Part shown: positions 34,213-43,441 of the stretch, piece after piece
Position numbering within the stretch: position 1 is the stretch's first letter
How the letters are laid out: each line of letters opens with the position of its first letter
NCBI GenBank assembly: GCA_041389565.1
Contig: JAWKRP010000004.1
Span: forward strand, 62,001-126,000
Direction of reading: 5' to 3'
DNA from: JACKEQ01 sp041389565
GTDB taxonomy: Bacteria; Myxococcota_A; UBA796; GCA-2862545
DNA length: 64,000 nt
Notes under the pieces: model-generated
Seen by the model: only the letters and a program-made list of their open reading frames with translations
What the model was told of the DNA's origin: nothing
Databases searched by the model: none
Program-made: the position numbers and the translations under genes

Positions 34213-36572
34213 TGGACTGCCTCGCCTCCACCGACCTGGATCGCGTGCTCGCCTTCGGCTTCGCCGAGCGCCATGCGGACCGTGTGCCGGCCGTGCGGCA
34301 ACGATACCTCTTTCGGGGTCGTGCCGTAGTCGGTGCCGTCGATGGTGACCGTCGCTCCGAGCGGGATGGACGCGAAGCGGATCGTGACCGTGACGGCCTC
34401 GGTGGTGACGCGCTTCTCGCAGCGTGCCCGGTTCCCGGCGGCGGACGCGCAGAGCTCCATGGCGGGCGTCGCGTCGCTGTTGAACTGGCGCAGGGTCTCC
34501 GCCCACTCCGCGGTGCGCTCCACCGCGTAGTCCGCGTTCGTCGGGCTGGAGTCGAGGGTGAAGCGCTGGTACGCGGCCCTCCCGCGGAGCTCGTGCAGCT
34601 GGAGCAGGCGGCTCCGACGCGTGGCGCCCTTCCACTGATCCCGGCGCTCGAGGGCACGGATGGCCCACTGGTCGACTTCCGCGAGCCGATCCGGACGGTT
34701 GTTCGCCGTGGAGTACAGATAGGCCACGAAGCCCGTGACCATGTCGGGGTCGGACTGGGAGATCTCCTCGAAGAACTCGCGCTGCAGGGCCTCGTAGCGC
34801 GCGCAGTCGCCGCGGTTGTCGCACACCGCACGGGCGTCCTTGAGCACCACCCGGCCCACCTTGTCGCGGTCGGTCTGCTTGAGCGCAGTGTCGCGCATCA
34901 ACCCCTCGAGGCACGTGCGCTTCTCGGGCGCCACGGTACCGAGGGCGGCATCGAGCTCGATGTCGGTGAGGGTTCCGCAGCCGTCGCGTCCGGTGCCGAA
35001 GCCCACCACGGCGTCGGGACCGGGAGACGCGAGGTCTCCGGGCTGGGGCGTCGGCGCTGCCACCACGGGCTGGGCCTCGGGGACCGGGTCGATCGCATCG
35101 GGCACCGGGTCGATCGCATCGGGCACGGGCCCCCCGGGGACCGGTCCCGACGGGACGGGAGCGACGACGGAGGGGACCGGGCCCGCCGGGACGGGCTGCA
35201 TGGGGTCGGGAGCCACGGAGGGCCCGGGCGGGACGGGGCGCTGCACGACCGGACCCGGAGTGGGCTCCACCTCGGGCGGGCTGGCGGGACCGCCGGACAG
35301 GAACAGGCCGAGACCCGCGGCGCCGGCGATGCCCCCGCCGAGCCCGAGCGCGAGCACGAGGAGGCCGACGAGCGCGATCAGACCCCAGCGCGGACCGCCG
35401 GGCTCCGGCAGGGGCGGGAGGTCGTCGTCGTCGACGTCGATGGGCGCGGACGTGAGCACGCTCTGCCGTTCCGCAGACCCGGGCTTCGGGCGCTCGTCCG
35501 TGAAGGCGACCCGCACGTCGCGGAGGTCGTCGTCGCCCATCTGGTCGGGGGTGAGCGTGGACTGCACGACGCTCTCCACCGTGTGGGGCGCCGGCTCGTT
35601 GCCCGTGCCGAGCGACGCGCCGGTGAGCGTGCGCCCCGTGAGCCCGCCCGGGAGGTGCGGCGCGTCGGGCCACGCGTAGGACGCCGCCCAGGCCTTCAAG
35701 CGCGGACCGGCCACCTCGCCCGCGAGCGTGTCGAGGCGATCGGAGAGGTCGGCCAGCGCGGGCCGCTGCAGGGGGTCGTGCGCGAGCATCTCGTGCAGCA
35801 GGTCGAGCACGCCCGGCGGTGCAGACAGCGCGCCGAGACGTTCCTCCAGCACCTCCTGGCGGCGGTCGGGCATCAGGGCGAGGCCGAACAGGTCTTTGAT
35901 GTCGTAGTCGCCGAGCAGCATGTGCCCGCCCGACAGGAGCTCGTAGAGCACGAAGCCCAGCGAGCACACGTCGCCTGCGGGCGTGTCGACCTGCTTGGGG
36001 TCGAAGCGCTCGGGCGCCATGTACGCGAAGCTGCCGAGAACCCCGCTCGTGCGCGTCTTCGCTTCGCGGGTGACGCCCGTGGCCTTCGCGATGCCGAAGT
36101 CGAGCAGCTTCACCGACCCGTCGCGCCCCACGCGGATGTTGCCCGGCTTGATGTCGCGGTGGAGCAGCCCGAGCGGGCGCCCCTTCGGACCGATGGTGGT
36201 GAACGCGCTCTGGAGCGCCGAAGCGACGTGCGACAGCACCTCGAGGCCCGCAGGGAGCGAGATCGCGGGACGCGACACCAGCAGGTTCTCGAGATCGAGC
36301 CCGTCGATGTACTCCGTGACGAGCGCCACCCGACCGTCGAGCAGCACGAGATCGCGGATCGACAGGATGCTCGGGTGGTCGAGGAGGCCCAGCAGGCGGG
36401 CCTCGTCGCGCAGGCGCTGGACGGCCTGGCTACGCGGATCGAGGCCGTTGTGCAGCACCTTGAGCGCCACGTCGCCCGTGCCGGCCTGCGTCGCGAGGTA
36501 CACCTCGCCGAACCCGCCGGCGCCGAGGCATTGGCGGATCTCGAAGGCCGCGGGATCGACGGAGCGCGTCAT
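34167..36572 (-). CDS. Ser/Thr protein kinase with transmembrane helix and C-terminal PEGA domain
   Basis: 801 residues. Kinase domain: glycine loop GAGGFGEV at 17-24, Lys38 in VALKVL, HRDIKPGN with Asp140, DFGIA at 158-162 and the APERF block; all catalytic residues are intact. A Ser/Thr/Asp-rich juxtamembrane stretch is followed by a membrane helix near 392-420 (LIALVGLLVLALGLGGGIAG), a long Pro/Val stalk with tandem repeats, and a helical domain (about 520-730) with many Cys. A PEGA unit follows (SIPLGATVTIDGTDYGTTPKEV near 735-755). PEGA domains often bind cell-wall or surface ligands, so this may be a sensor kinase. The transcript appears leaderless. Its stop is overlapped by the next gene. 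Confidence 0.93.
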   Translation of the reverse strand: MTRSVDPAAFEIRQCLGAGGFGEVYLATQAGTGDVALKVLHNGLDPRSQAVQRLRDEARLLGLLDHPSILSIRDLVLLDGRVALVTEYIDGLDLENLLVSRPAISLPAGLEVLSHVASALQSAFTTIGPKGRPLGLLHRDIKPGNIRVGRDGSVKLLDFGIAKATGVTREAKTRTSGVLGSFAYMAPERFDPKQVDTPAGDVCSLGFVLYELLSGGHMLLGDYDIKDLFGLALMPDRRQEVLEERLGALSAPPGVLDLLHEMLAHDPLQRPALADLSDRLDTLAGEVAGPRLKAWAASYAWPDAPHLPGGLTGRTLTGASLGTGNEPAPHTVESVVQSTLTPDQMGDDDLRDVRVAFTDERPKPGSAERQSVLTSAPIDVDDDDLPPLPEPGGPRWGLIALVGLLVLALGLGGGIAGAAGLGLFLSGGPASPPEVEPTPGPVVQRPVPPGPSVAPDPMQPVPAGPVPSVVAPVPSGPVPGGPVPDAIDPVPDAIDPVPEAQPVVAAPTPQPGDLASPGPDAVVGFGTGRDGCGTLTDIELDAALGTVAPEKRTCLEGLMRDTALKQTDRDKVGRVVLKDARAVCDNRGDCARYEALQREFFEEISQSDPDMVTGFVAYLYSTANNRPDRLAEVDQWAIRALERRDQWKGATRRSRLLQLHELRGRAAYQRFTLDSSPTNADYAVERTAEWAETLRQFNSDATPAMELCASAAGNRARCEKRVTTEAVTVTIRFASIPLGATVTIDGTDYGTTPKEVSLPHGRHTVRMALGEAEGEHAIQVGGGEAVQWLWRRDAGAWEAAF
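35083..35124 (-). repeat. 21-base exact tandem repeat in the kinase stalk
   Basis: Two identical 21-base copies in a row encode DPVPDAI twice within the Pro-rich stalk. Addition or loss of one copy would keep the frame. Confidence 0.85.
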
Positions 36573-36578
36573 CGGGCG

Positions 36579-36584
36579 AGTCTA
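36579..36584 (-). promoter_or_regulatory. -10 element of a probable leaderless kinase transcript
   Basis: TAGACT on the minus strand ends 6 bases before the ATG at 36572. Confidence 0.4.
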
Positions 36585-36613
36585 TCGCGAGAGGCGCCGT
36601 GTGGCGGCCCGAC

Positions 36614-37570
36614 TCAGAACTCCTCGATGGTGGTCGCCCGCATCCGCAGCTCCGAGATCGCGAGCGGGTTGTCGGCGACCGAGCCCGGCCAGGTGTCGGT
36701 GACCGTCACGGTGATCTCGCCCCACGCGCCACCGGTGTAGCCCTTCACGATGGGGATGAGCAGCCACACGGGCGCCTTGGCGTCTTCGGGGATCTGGTGC
36801 TCGACGACCTGGTCGAGCACGTTCGACTTGATCGTGACGGTCTTCGGACGCGCGTGGGTCTTCGGGCCGGGCGTGATCCCGACCGTGGACACGCCGTAAC
36901 CGGGCGCTTCGAGCACGATCTCGGTGTTCTTGCCCTGGGCGACGAAGAAGGTCTTGTCGTTGCCGTCGACCGCCATGGACGCATCGTTCTTGGCTTCGTC
37001 GGCGGACGCCGGGGTGTTCACGAGGTTGACCGTCTCGGCCGGGAACTCCTTGAGGTGCACCCGCACCTCGGAGACCGCGATGTTCGAGAAGTCGATGCCC
37101 TTGTAGACCTCCTTCACGTTGATCCGCACGATCCCACCGAGCTCGCCGATCTTGCCGTCGGGGAGGTCGAGGATCTGCCAGCCCTGCTTGTCTTCGAACG
37201 CGATGTCGGCGGAGGTGACGAGCTTTCGCTCGGTGGACGTGACCTTGTCGAACACCTCGACCGTGACCTTCTTCAGCCGCGCATAGTCCTTGAAGGTCTC
37301 CTCGTCCTTGTCCCAGCCGATGATCGCGGCGATCTGGTCGACCGTGGACGCCGGAACGTCGATCTCCATCCACTGCGTGGCGTTGTCCTGCTCGGGGTCG
37401 GTCTGCCAGACGGTGGCCGGGTTGCTGTCGAGCGCGCTGGAGTAGTTGTAGATGTTGTCGGACAGACGGCTGTCGCGCTTGAACGACGACGCGTACTGAC
37501 GCGAGTCCTGCGCGCTCGCAGGGAGGACGAACAGGCTCGTGGCGACGAGGGCGAGCAGGGGGCGCATCAT
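36614..37570 (-). CDS. Exported discoidin-like (F5/8 type C-like) protein
   Basis: 318 residues. Signal MMRPLLALVATSLFVLPASA with cleavage after SA. Two consecutive beta-sandwich modules of the carbohydrate-binding discoidin kind follow: YNYSSALDSNPATVWQTD ... WMEIDVPAS is the first and NDASMAVDGNDKTFFVA ... TEIVLEAPGYGV the second. Each has the aromatic strand and Asp-rich loop typical of ligand or Ca2+ sites. No enzyme domain is present. Likely binds a surface polysaccharide or matrix component; this is inferred from fold resemblance. GGAG precedes the first ATG. Downstream of the hydrolase gene on the same strand. Confidence 0.75.
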   Translation of the reverse strand: MMRPLLALVATSLFVLPASAQDSRQYASSFKRDSRLSDNIYNYSSALDSNPATVWQTDPEQDNATQWMEIDVPASTVDQIAAIIGWDKDEETFKDYARLKKVTVEVFDKVTSTERKLVTSADIAFEDKQGWQILDLPDGKIGELGGIVRINVKEVYKGIDFSNIAVSEVRVHLKEFPAETVNLVNTPASADEAKNDASMAVDGNDKTFFVAQGKNTEIVLEAPGYGVSTVGITPGPKTHARPKTVTIKSNVLDQVVEHQIPEDAKAPVWLLIPIVKGYTGGAWGEITVTVTDTWPGSVADNPLAISELRMRATTIEEF

Positions 37571-37626
37571 GGGAGATCTCCAGACCACACGGAAGTTGCG
37601 CCCCGTAACCCCTCTCGCGCGGTTCC

Positions 37627-38430
37627 TCATCCCCCCGCGCGCTGGATGTGTGCGGCGATCGACGCGGCGAGTCGCTCGGACGACTGCGCGACGATCCCGT
37701 GGCCGGCGTCGTCGAACCGCTCCAGCACGGCACCGGGGATGGCGCGCGCGAGCCGGTCGCTGTGGCCTGGACGGCACAGGAGGTCGCGCCCCGGGCGCAC
37801 CACGAGCGTGGGCAGGCCTTCGAGCTCTGCGAGCCGCTCGGTGGTTCGATGGCCGAGCACGGCCCGGAGCTGCAGGCGCACGGCCGCCTGGTGGCGCGGG
37901 TCGAAGGCACCCGCGACCATGTTGTCGACGGCATCCGACTGCGTGACGCCCGACCCGCGCGGGTAGAGCAGCCGGAGGAAGGCGCGGGTACGGGCCTCCC
38001 GCGAGCCCACCCGCGACTGGAGCACGCGCACCACGCCCCTGGGGCCGGGGATCGGCGCGGTCCGCCCGCCGGAGTGGGTCGCGATGAGCGTGAGGCTGCG
38101 CGCGCGTCCCCGGTGCCGGAGCGCGAACTCCTGCGCGGCCATGCCTCCCATGCTCACACCCACGACATGGGCGCTCTCCCATCCGGCGGCGTCGAGCACG
38201 CGTGCGAGGTCGTCGCCGAGATCGGCCATGCGGTACGGCCGTTCCGGGAGCTCGGAGCCCCCGATGCCGCGGTGGTCGTACGTGAGCACGGCATGCGAGC
38301 CCACGAGCCCGGCCCGCACGGGCGCCCAGATGCGTCCCGGCATCCCGAGCCCCATCACGAGGGCCACCGGAGGACCGGAGCCCTGGAGCTCCCAGACGAG
38401 ACGAGGACCGGCGGAGGTCGTGGCGTTCAT
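37627..38430 (-). CDS. Alpha/beta-hydrolase
   Basis: About 267 residues. The nucleophile elbow GVSMGG supplies the catalytic Ser; oxyanion MGLGMPG and YDHRGIGGS lie before it, and DDAGHG near the C-terminus carries the catalytic His. The acid is probably the Asp in the preceding VVRPGRDLLC. Substrate unknown; esterases, lactonases and haloperoxidase-like enzymes share this pattern. The ATG at 38430 fits the usual family N-terminus. A GTG at 38466, next to the OmpA stop and preceded by AGGA, would add 12 residues. A 17-base palindrome separates the two options. Confidence 0.82.
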   Translation of the reverse strand: MNATTSAGPRLVWELQGSGPPVALVMGLGMPGRIWAPVRAGLVGSHAVLTYDHRGIGGSELPERPYRMADLGDDLARVLDAAGWESAHVVGVSMGGMAAQEFALRHRGRARSLTLIATHSGGRTAPIPGPRGVVRVLQSRVGSREARTRAFLRLLYPRGSGVTQSDAVDNMVAGAFDPRHQAAVRLQLRAVLGHRTTERLAELEGLPTLVVRPGRDLLCRPGHSDRLARAIPGAVLERFDDAGHGIVAQSSERLAASIAAHIQRAGG

Positions 38431-38435
38431 GAAAG

Positions 38436-38452
38436 TGCGAATATCATTCGCA
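38436..38452. promoter_or_regulatory. 17-base palindrome upstream of the hydrolase ATG
   Basis: TGCGAAT-ATC-ATTCGCA, perfect 7-base arms in an AT-rich patch inside GC-rich DNA, 6-22 bases before the ATG at 38430. The central GAATGATATTC faintly recalls Fur-family boxes. If the upstream GTG is the true start, the palindrome lies in coding sequence. Confidence 0.35.
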
Positions 38453-38467
38453 ACCCGGAGCGCCACC

Positions 38468-40374
<1,907 letters not shown>

Positions 40375-40378
<4 letters not shown>

Positions 40379-40683
40379 GAGCGCCGACGTCTCCACAGCA
40401 GCATCGGCAGGAACAGCCAGGCGCCGTTCGGAGCCTGGGACTCACACGTGCTGCCGCCGCGGAGCTGCCCCTGCTCGACCGACCGGTCGCAGCCCTCGTT
40501 GTAGAGGCCGTCGCAGTTGTCGTCGAGGGTGTTCCCGCAGTCTTCCTGCCGCCCGGGCTTCACGTCGGGGTTCGTGTCGTCGCAGTCGCCCTGGGCCGAC
40601 GTGAAGCCATCCCCATCGCAGTCTGCGCCAGGGAGACACGTGTCCTGCGCGAACGCGGACAGCACCAGGAGGAATGACACCAT
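40375..40683 (-). CDS. Small MopE-like Cys/Asp protein with MYXO-CTERM-like sorting tail
   Basis: 102 residues. Signal MVSFLLVLSAFA. The mature part is one MopE-type metal-binding repeat: CDGDGFTSAQGDCDDTNPDVKPG, then CGNTLDDNCDGLYNEGCD, with alternating Cys and Asp. The C-terminus is GGSTCESQAPNGAW, a short hydrophobic stretch (LFLPMLLW) and RRRR, the three-part pattern of MYXO-CTERM tails that are cleaved and anchored at the surface. This makes a complete tiny surface protein. Coupled to the following OmpA gene by ATGA. GAGG precedes the ATG. Confidence 0.82.
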
Positions 40684-40703
40684 CGACCCGCCTCGGTCGG
40701 AGC

Positions 40704-41555
40704 CTACCTCGGGCTGTAGCCCACGCTCGCGTGGTGCTGCATCCCGGCTTCGACCTTCCACTCGTTCTCGTTGAAGTCGTCGTCGTTGATCATGACGCGG
40801 ATCACGCCGTGCGCGGGCACCTTCCAGGTGCGACCGGTTCCCACCGGCTGGATGATCTCCATCCCCTCGTCGGACGTGAACTTCATGATCACGGTGCCCT
40901 TGTAGCAGCCCTCGAGGGTGCACGGCAGGCCCTTCGTGGCGGGCTGCGACGTGTCGCCCGCGCCGTTGATCCAGGGGCCGCTCTTCTCGATGCGGTAGTA
41001 GTCCTTCGCGCTGACCTCGATGACGATCTCGTCGTCCTTGCAGAACGGCGCGGGGATCTGCCAGCCCGCCCCGATGTCGAGGTAGTCGTACATCGTGCGC
41101 GGCAGCAGGCTGCCCTTGCACTCCCCCGCGGTGAGCTTGGCCTTCAGCCCGCTCGCCCAGGTCTCCCAGTCGCTCGCGGAGGCGGCGCCCTTCATCACCT
41201 TCTCGCACCACTGGAAGTTCTCGGGCGCCATCGTGTCGACGTCGTCGGGGTCGCCGAGCAGCACCGTCTCGACGTTGTCGACGGTCTGGCTGCCGAACGA
41301 CACGCCGTCGCCGCGCTCTCCGCGCCACTGGGCGATGATGTCGTTGATCGCCTGGGCACGGGCCAGTCGCGCGGGCCCGTCGGGCATCTCAGCGAACTTC
41401 GGCGGCGCGTAGCAGCTCGCGTTCTTCTCGGCGTCGACCACGACCCAGCCTTCCTTCGCGGGCCCCTTGTCCTTCCCCTTGTCCTTCTTGCCGGCGACCG
41501 ACATCGCCAGGCACGGCAGGAGGACAGCGAGGGTGACGGTCTTTCGCAGGGTCAT
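40704..41555 (-). CDS. Exported protein of unknown function
   Basis: 283 residues. Signal MTLRKTVTLAVLLPCLAMSVAG. A Lys-rich start of the mature chain (KKDKGKDKGPAKEG) precedes a mixed fold with paired Cys (SCYAPPK, WCEKVMK, ECKGSLL, FCKDDE, PCTLEGCYKG). The C-terminal strands VIMKFTSDEGMEIIQP and GVIRVMINDDDFNENEW form beta structure. No domain is recognised. AGGAGA precedes the ATG. It lies between the structured 3' region of atpE and the small sorting-tail protein on the same strand; because a terminator precedes it, it probably has its own promoter. Confidence 0.7.
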   Translation of the reverse strand: MTLRKTVTLAVLLPCLAMSVAGKKDKGKDKGPAKEGWVVVDAEKNASCYAPPKFAEMPDGPARLARAQAINDIIAQWRGERGDGVSFGSQTVDNVETVLLGDPDDVDTMAPENFQWCEKVMKGAASASDWETWASGLKAKLTAGECKGSLLPRTMYDYLDIGAGWQIPAPFCKDDEIVIEVSAKDYYRIEKSGPWINGAGDTSQPATKGLPCTLEGCYKGTVIMKFTSDEGMEIIQPVGTGRTWKVPAHGVIRVMINDDDFNENEWKVEAGMQHHASVGYSPR

Positions 41556-41600
41556 GGTGGTTCTCCTCGGCGCGCCACATAGCGCCGCGACGCGCGCCCC

Positions 41601-41637
41601 ACAAACGACAAGAGCCCGCGGAAAATTCCGCAGGCTC
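41601..41637 (-). terminator. Intrinsic terminator behind the atp cluster and structured RNA
   Basis: On the minus strand GAGCCTGCGGAA pairs with TTCCGCGGGCTC (12 pairs, one mismatch) and is followed by TTGTCGTTTGT. This is the strongest terminator-like hairpin in the window. Confidence 0.7.
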
Positions 41638-41829
41638 GAGCAGTCCGTGTCGAAGGCGCCATCCGCCGAGCGTCGAAGACGCGAGGCGACTACCCGCAAC
41701 TCCCATCGGAAGGCGGATCCTGAGTCCCATTCGTTCGAAGGCAAGGAGCAAGGAGGGAAGCGTACTCCGGTACGCGACCGACGCAGCGACGCAGCATTCG
41801 AGCGAATGGGGCCAGGAGGCGCCCTCCGA
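41638..41829 (-). ncRNA. Candidate structured RNA downstream of atpE
   Basis: 192 bases between the atpE stop and the terminator with at least five helices. A GGAGG/CCTCC hairpin is at 41815-41827. A 14-base helix with one mismatch joins 41726-41739 and 41797-41810; inside it GCGTAC-TCCG-GTACGC is at 41760-41775. A 7-base helix joins 41661-41667 and 41712-41718; inside it GCGTC-GAA-GACGC is at 41670-41682. There is no open reading frame with a start and Shine-Dalgarno sequence. It could be a processed 3' UTR sRNA, an mRNA-stability element or an independent ncRNA. Confidence 0.5.
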
Positions 41830-42138
41830 TCAGCGGCCCTGCTGAAGGAGGAACGCGATCGCGAAGGCGAAGATGACGAGGGACTCGATGAACGCCAGAC
41901 CGACGAAGAAGCTGGTCTGGATCTTGTCGGCAGCCTGGGGGTTCCGGGAGACGCTCTCGTAGAAGCCACGGGCGGCGTTGCCCTGGCCGTAGGTACCACC
42001 GAGGGCGGCGAGACCCATCGCGAGGCCAGCGCCGATGCCCCAGTACCCACCGGGCGCGCCAGCGGCGTCCTGGGCGTACGCGGCCTGGCTCGTGAACAGC
42101 ACAGCCAGCGCGACAAACAGCGGCATCAGGTTCTTCAT
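41830..42138 (-). CDS. atpE: F0F1 ATP synthase subunit c
   Basis: Proteolipid that forms the rotating c-ring in the inner membrane. 102 residues. A cleavable signal-like N-terminus (MKNLMPLFVALAVLFTSQAAYA), as in several deltaproteobacteria, precedes two transmembrane hairpin helices. The polar loop is ESVSRNPQAADKI. The ion-binding carboxylate is the Glu in AFIESLVIF; helix 1 contains GGTYGQG. The Gln and the Glu-Ser pair are part of the Na+ site known from Ilyobacter c-rings, but the following Thr is Leu here. GGAGG precedes the ATG. Last gene of the detached F0 cluster. Confidence 0.95.
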   Translation of the reverse strand: MKNLMPLFVALAVLFTSQAAYAQDAAGAPGGYWGIGAGLAMGLAALGGTYGQGNAARGFYESVSRNPQAADKIQTSFFVGLAFIESLVIFAFAIAFLLQQGR

Positions 42139-42153
42139 GATGATTCTCCTCCA

Positions 42154-42168
42154 GTCCCCGCAGGGGAC
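42154..42168. other. Hairpin between atpB and atpE
   Basis: GTCCCC-GCA-GGGGAC, a perfect 6-base stem with a 3-base loop, 16 bases upstream of the atpE ATG. Such hairpins between F0 genes can raise c-subunit expression relative to subunit a by affecting RNA stability or translation. Confidence 0.4.
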
Positions 42169-42192
42169 ACGGTTCCGTACAGGGAAAAGGGT

Positions 42193-42972
42193 TCAGTGAG
42201 CTTCGTGGTGATCGTCGTGATCGTGGTGGTCGTGCGGGAGCGAGAGCCCGACATAGACCGCCGAGAGCAGCGAGAAGACGAAGGCCTGCATGAACGAGAC
42301 GAAGATCGCCAGTCCGAGCAGAGCCGACGGCACGAGGAGTGGGACCTCCCCGCTGATGATGGTGAACACCAGGTGATCACCGAAGAGGTTGCCGGTGAGG
42401 CGAAGCGCGAGCGTCATGGGACGCAGGACGAGCGACAGCGTCTCCAGCGGGAACATGAGGACGGCGAGGGGCAGCATCGGACCCATGAGGTGCTTGATGA
42501 AGCCGACCGGGTCGCGCGACAGACCCACCCACATGAACACCGCGAAGCTCGCGAGCGCCATGCCGACGTTCGTGTTCACGTTGTCGGTGGGCGGCAGGAG
42601 CCCGGGGAACACGCCCTGCAGGTTGCAGAACAGGATGTAGAGGAACAGCGTCGCGATGTACGCGGAGTAGTGCCGCACCTCGTGCTTCGGCATCACGTCG
42701 CCCATCATGTTGCGGACGAACGTACCGAAGAGCTCGACGATCGTGCGGATCGAGAACCGCTCGTCGGCGAAGTACTTCTCCATGCCCTGACGGGAGGAGG
42801 CACGGGCGATCGCCATGCGACCGAGCACCGCGAAGGCCAGCACGCCGAAGCACGCGAGCCAGGCGTGGGCCATCGTGATGGTGACGTTGTAGTCGGCACC
42901 CCCCACCGAGCCGAGCGCGTTCTGGTCGAGCGGCGGGATGATGTTGAACCACGAGAAACCGGACGCGATCAC
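42193..42972 (-). CDS. atpB: F0F1 ATP synthase subunit a
   Basis: The stator channel subunit; with the c-ring it conducts ions across the inner membrane. 259 residues with five to six hydrophobic helices. The conserved ALRLTGNLFGDHLV holds the essential Arg in the penultimate helix, and LPPTDNVNTNVGMAL is a typical upstream block. The C-terminus is unusually His/Asp-rich (PHDHHDHDDHHEAH), a possible metal-binding tail. The GTG start overlaps the stop of the preceding atpI-like gene (GTGA). Confidence 0.95.
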   Translation of the reverse strand: MIASGFSWFNIIPPLDQNALGSVGGADYNVTITMAHAWLACFGVLAFAVLGRMAIARASSRQGMEKYFADERFSIRTIVELFGTFVRNMMGDVMPKHEVRHYSAYIATLFLYILFCNLQGVFPGLLPPTDNVNTNVGMALASFAVFMWVGLSRDPVGFIKHLMGPMLPLAVLMFPLETLSLVLRPMTLALRLTGNLFGDHLVFTIISGEVPLLVPSALLGLAIFVSFMQAFVFSLLSAVYVGLSLPHDHHDHDDHHEAH

Positions 42973-43343
42973 AGCGCCTCCACTGCGGGCTGCGAGGTGG
43001 GCATCGAGGCGACGACGGGGACCGCCACCGTGAAGCAGGTGGTGACGAGCGCGAAGCCGAGCGCGACGGGCTCGAAGCCCGCAGAGATTCCGAGGAACGC
43101 CAGGGCGCCGAGGAGCACGAGCGTCTTGCCGTGGAGCGCCGCCAGGCCCGCGGCTGCGGACTCTCCGCGCTGTACGGCCCGGGTGTAGAGCCCCGCGAGC
43201 ACCGACAGACCCACGAGGTTGGCCATCGTGAGCACCACCGCTGCCACGAGCGCCGCAGACCCGAACCCCGCCACCGTCGCGGCGATCAGGCCCAGGCCGC
43301 TCAGGGCGGCCGTGGCGCGAAGCATGGGTTTCACGTCGATCAT
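42969..43343 (-). CDS. atpI: AtpI-like small membrane protein
   Basis: 124 residues with four hydrophobic spans (ALSGLGLIAATVAGFGSAALVAAVV, LVGLSVLAGLY, TLVLLGALAFLGI, ALGFALVTTCFTVAVPVVA). Position directly before atpB, size and topology match the ATP synthase subunit I group that helps assemble the c-ring. Sequence support alone is weak, so the name rests on context. The ATG at 43343 has no obvious Shine-Dalgarno; the 98-base gap upstream contains AT-rich promoter-like sequence (ATTAATC). Confidence 0.7.
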   Translation of the reverse strand: MIDVKPMLRATAALSGLGLIAATVAGFGSAALVAAVVLTMANLVGLSVLAGLYTRAVQRGESAAAGLAALHGKTLVLLGALAFLGISAGFEPVALGFALVTTCFTVAVPVVASMPTSQPAVEAL

Positions 43344-43441
43344 CGGTCGTTCGGGGCCAAGGGTACCTGGTTTGGAGTCACCGATTAATGCGGACCCGCA
43401 CGGGGCCGCAACGATCCTGCAACCCAACGCGGCACTCGGTC

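Noticed and set aside
41726..41810. A tRNA-like reading of the helices behind atpE
   Set aside because: No anticodon arm, T-arm sequence or 3' CCA can be fitted; the helices are longer than tRNA arms.
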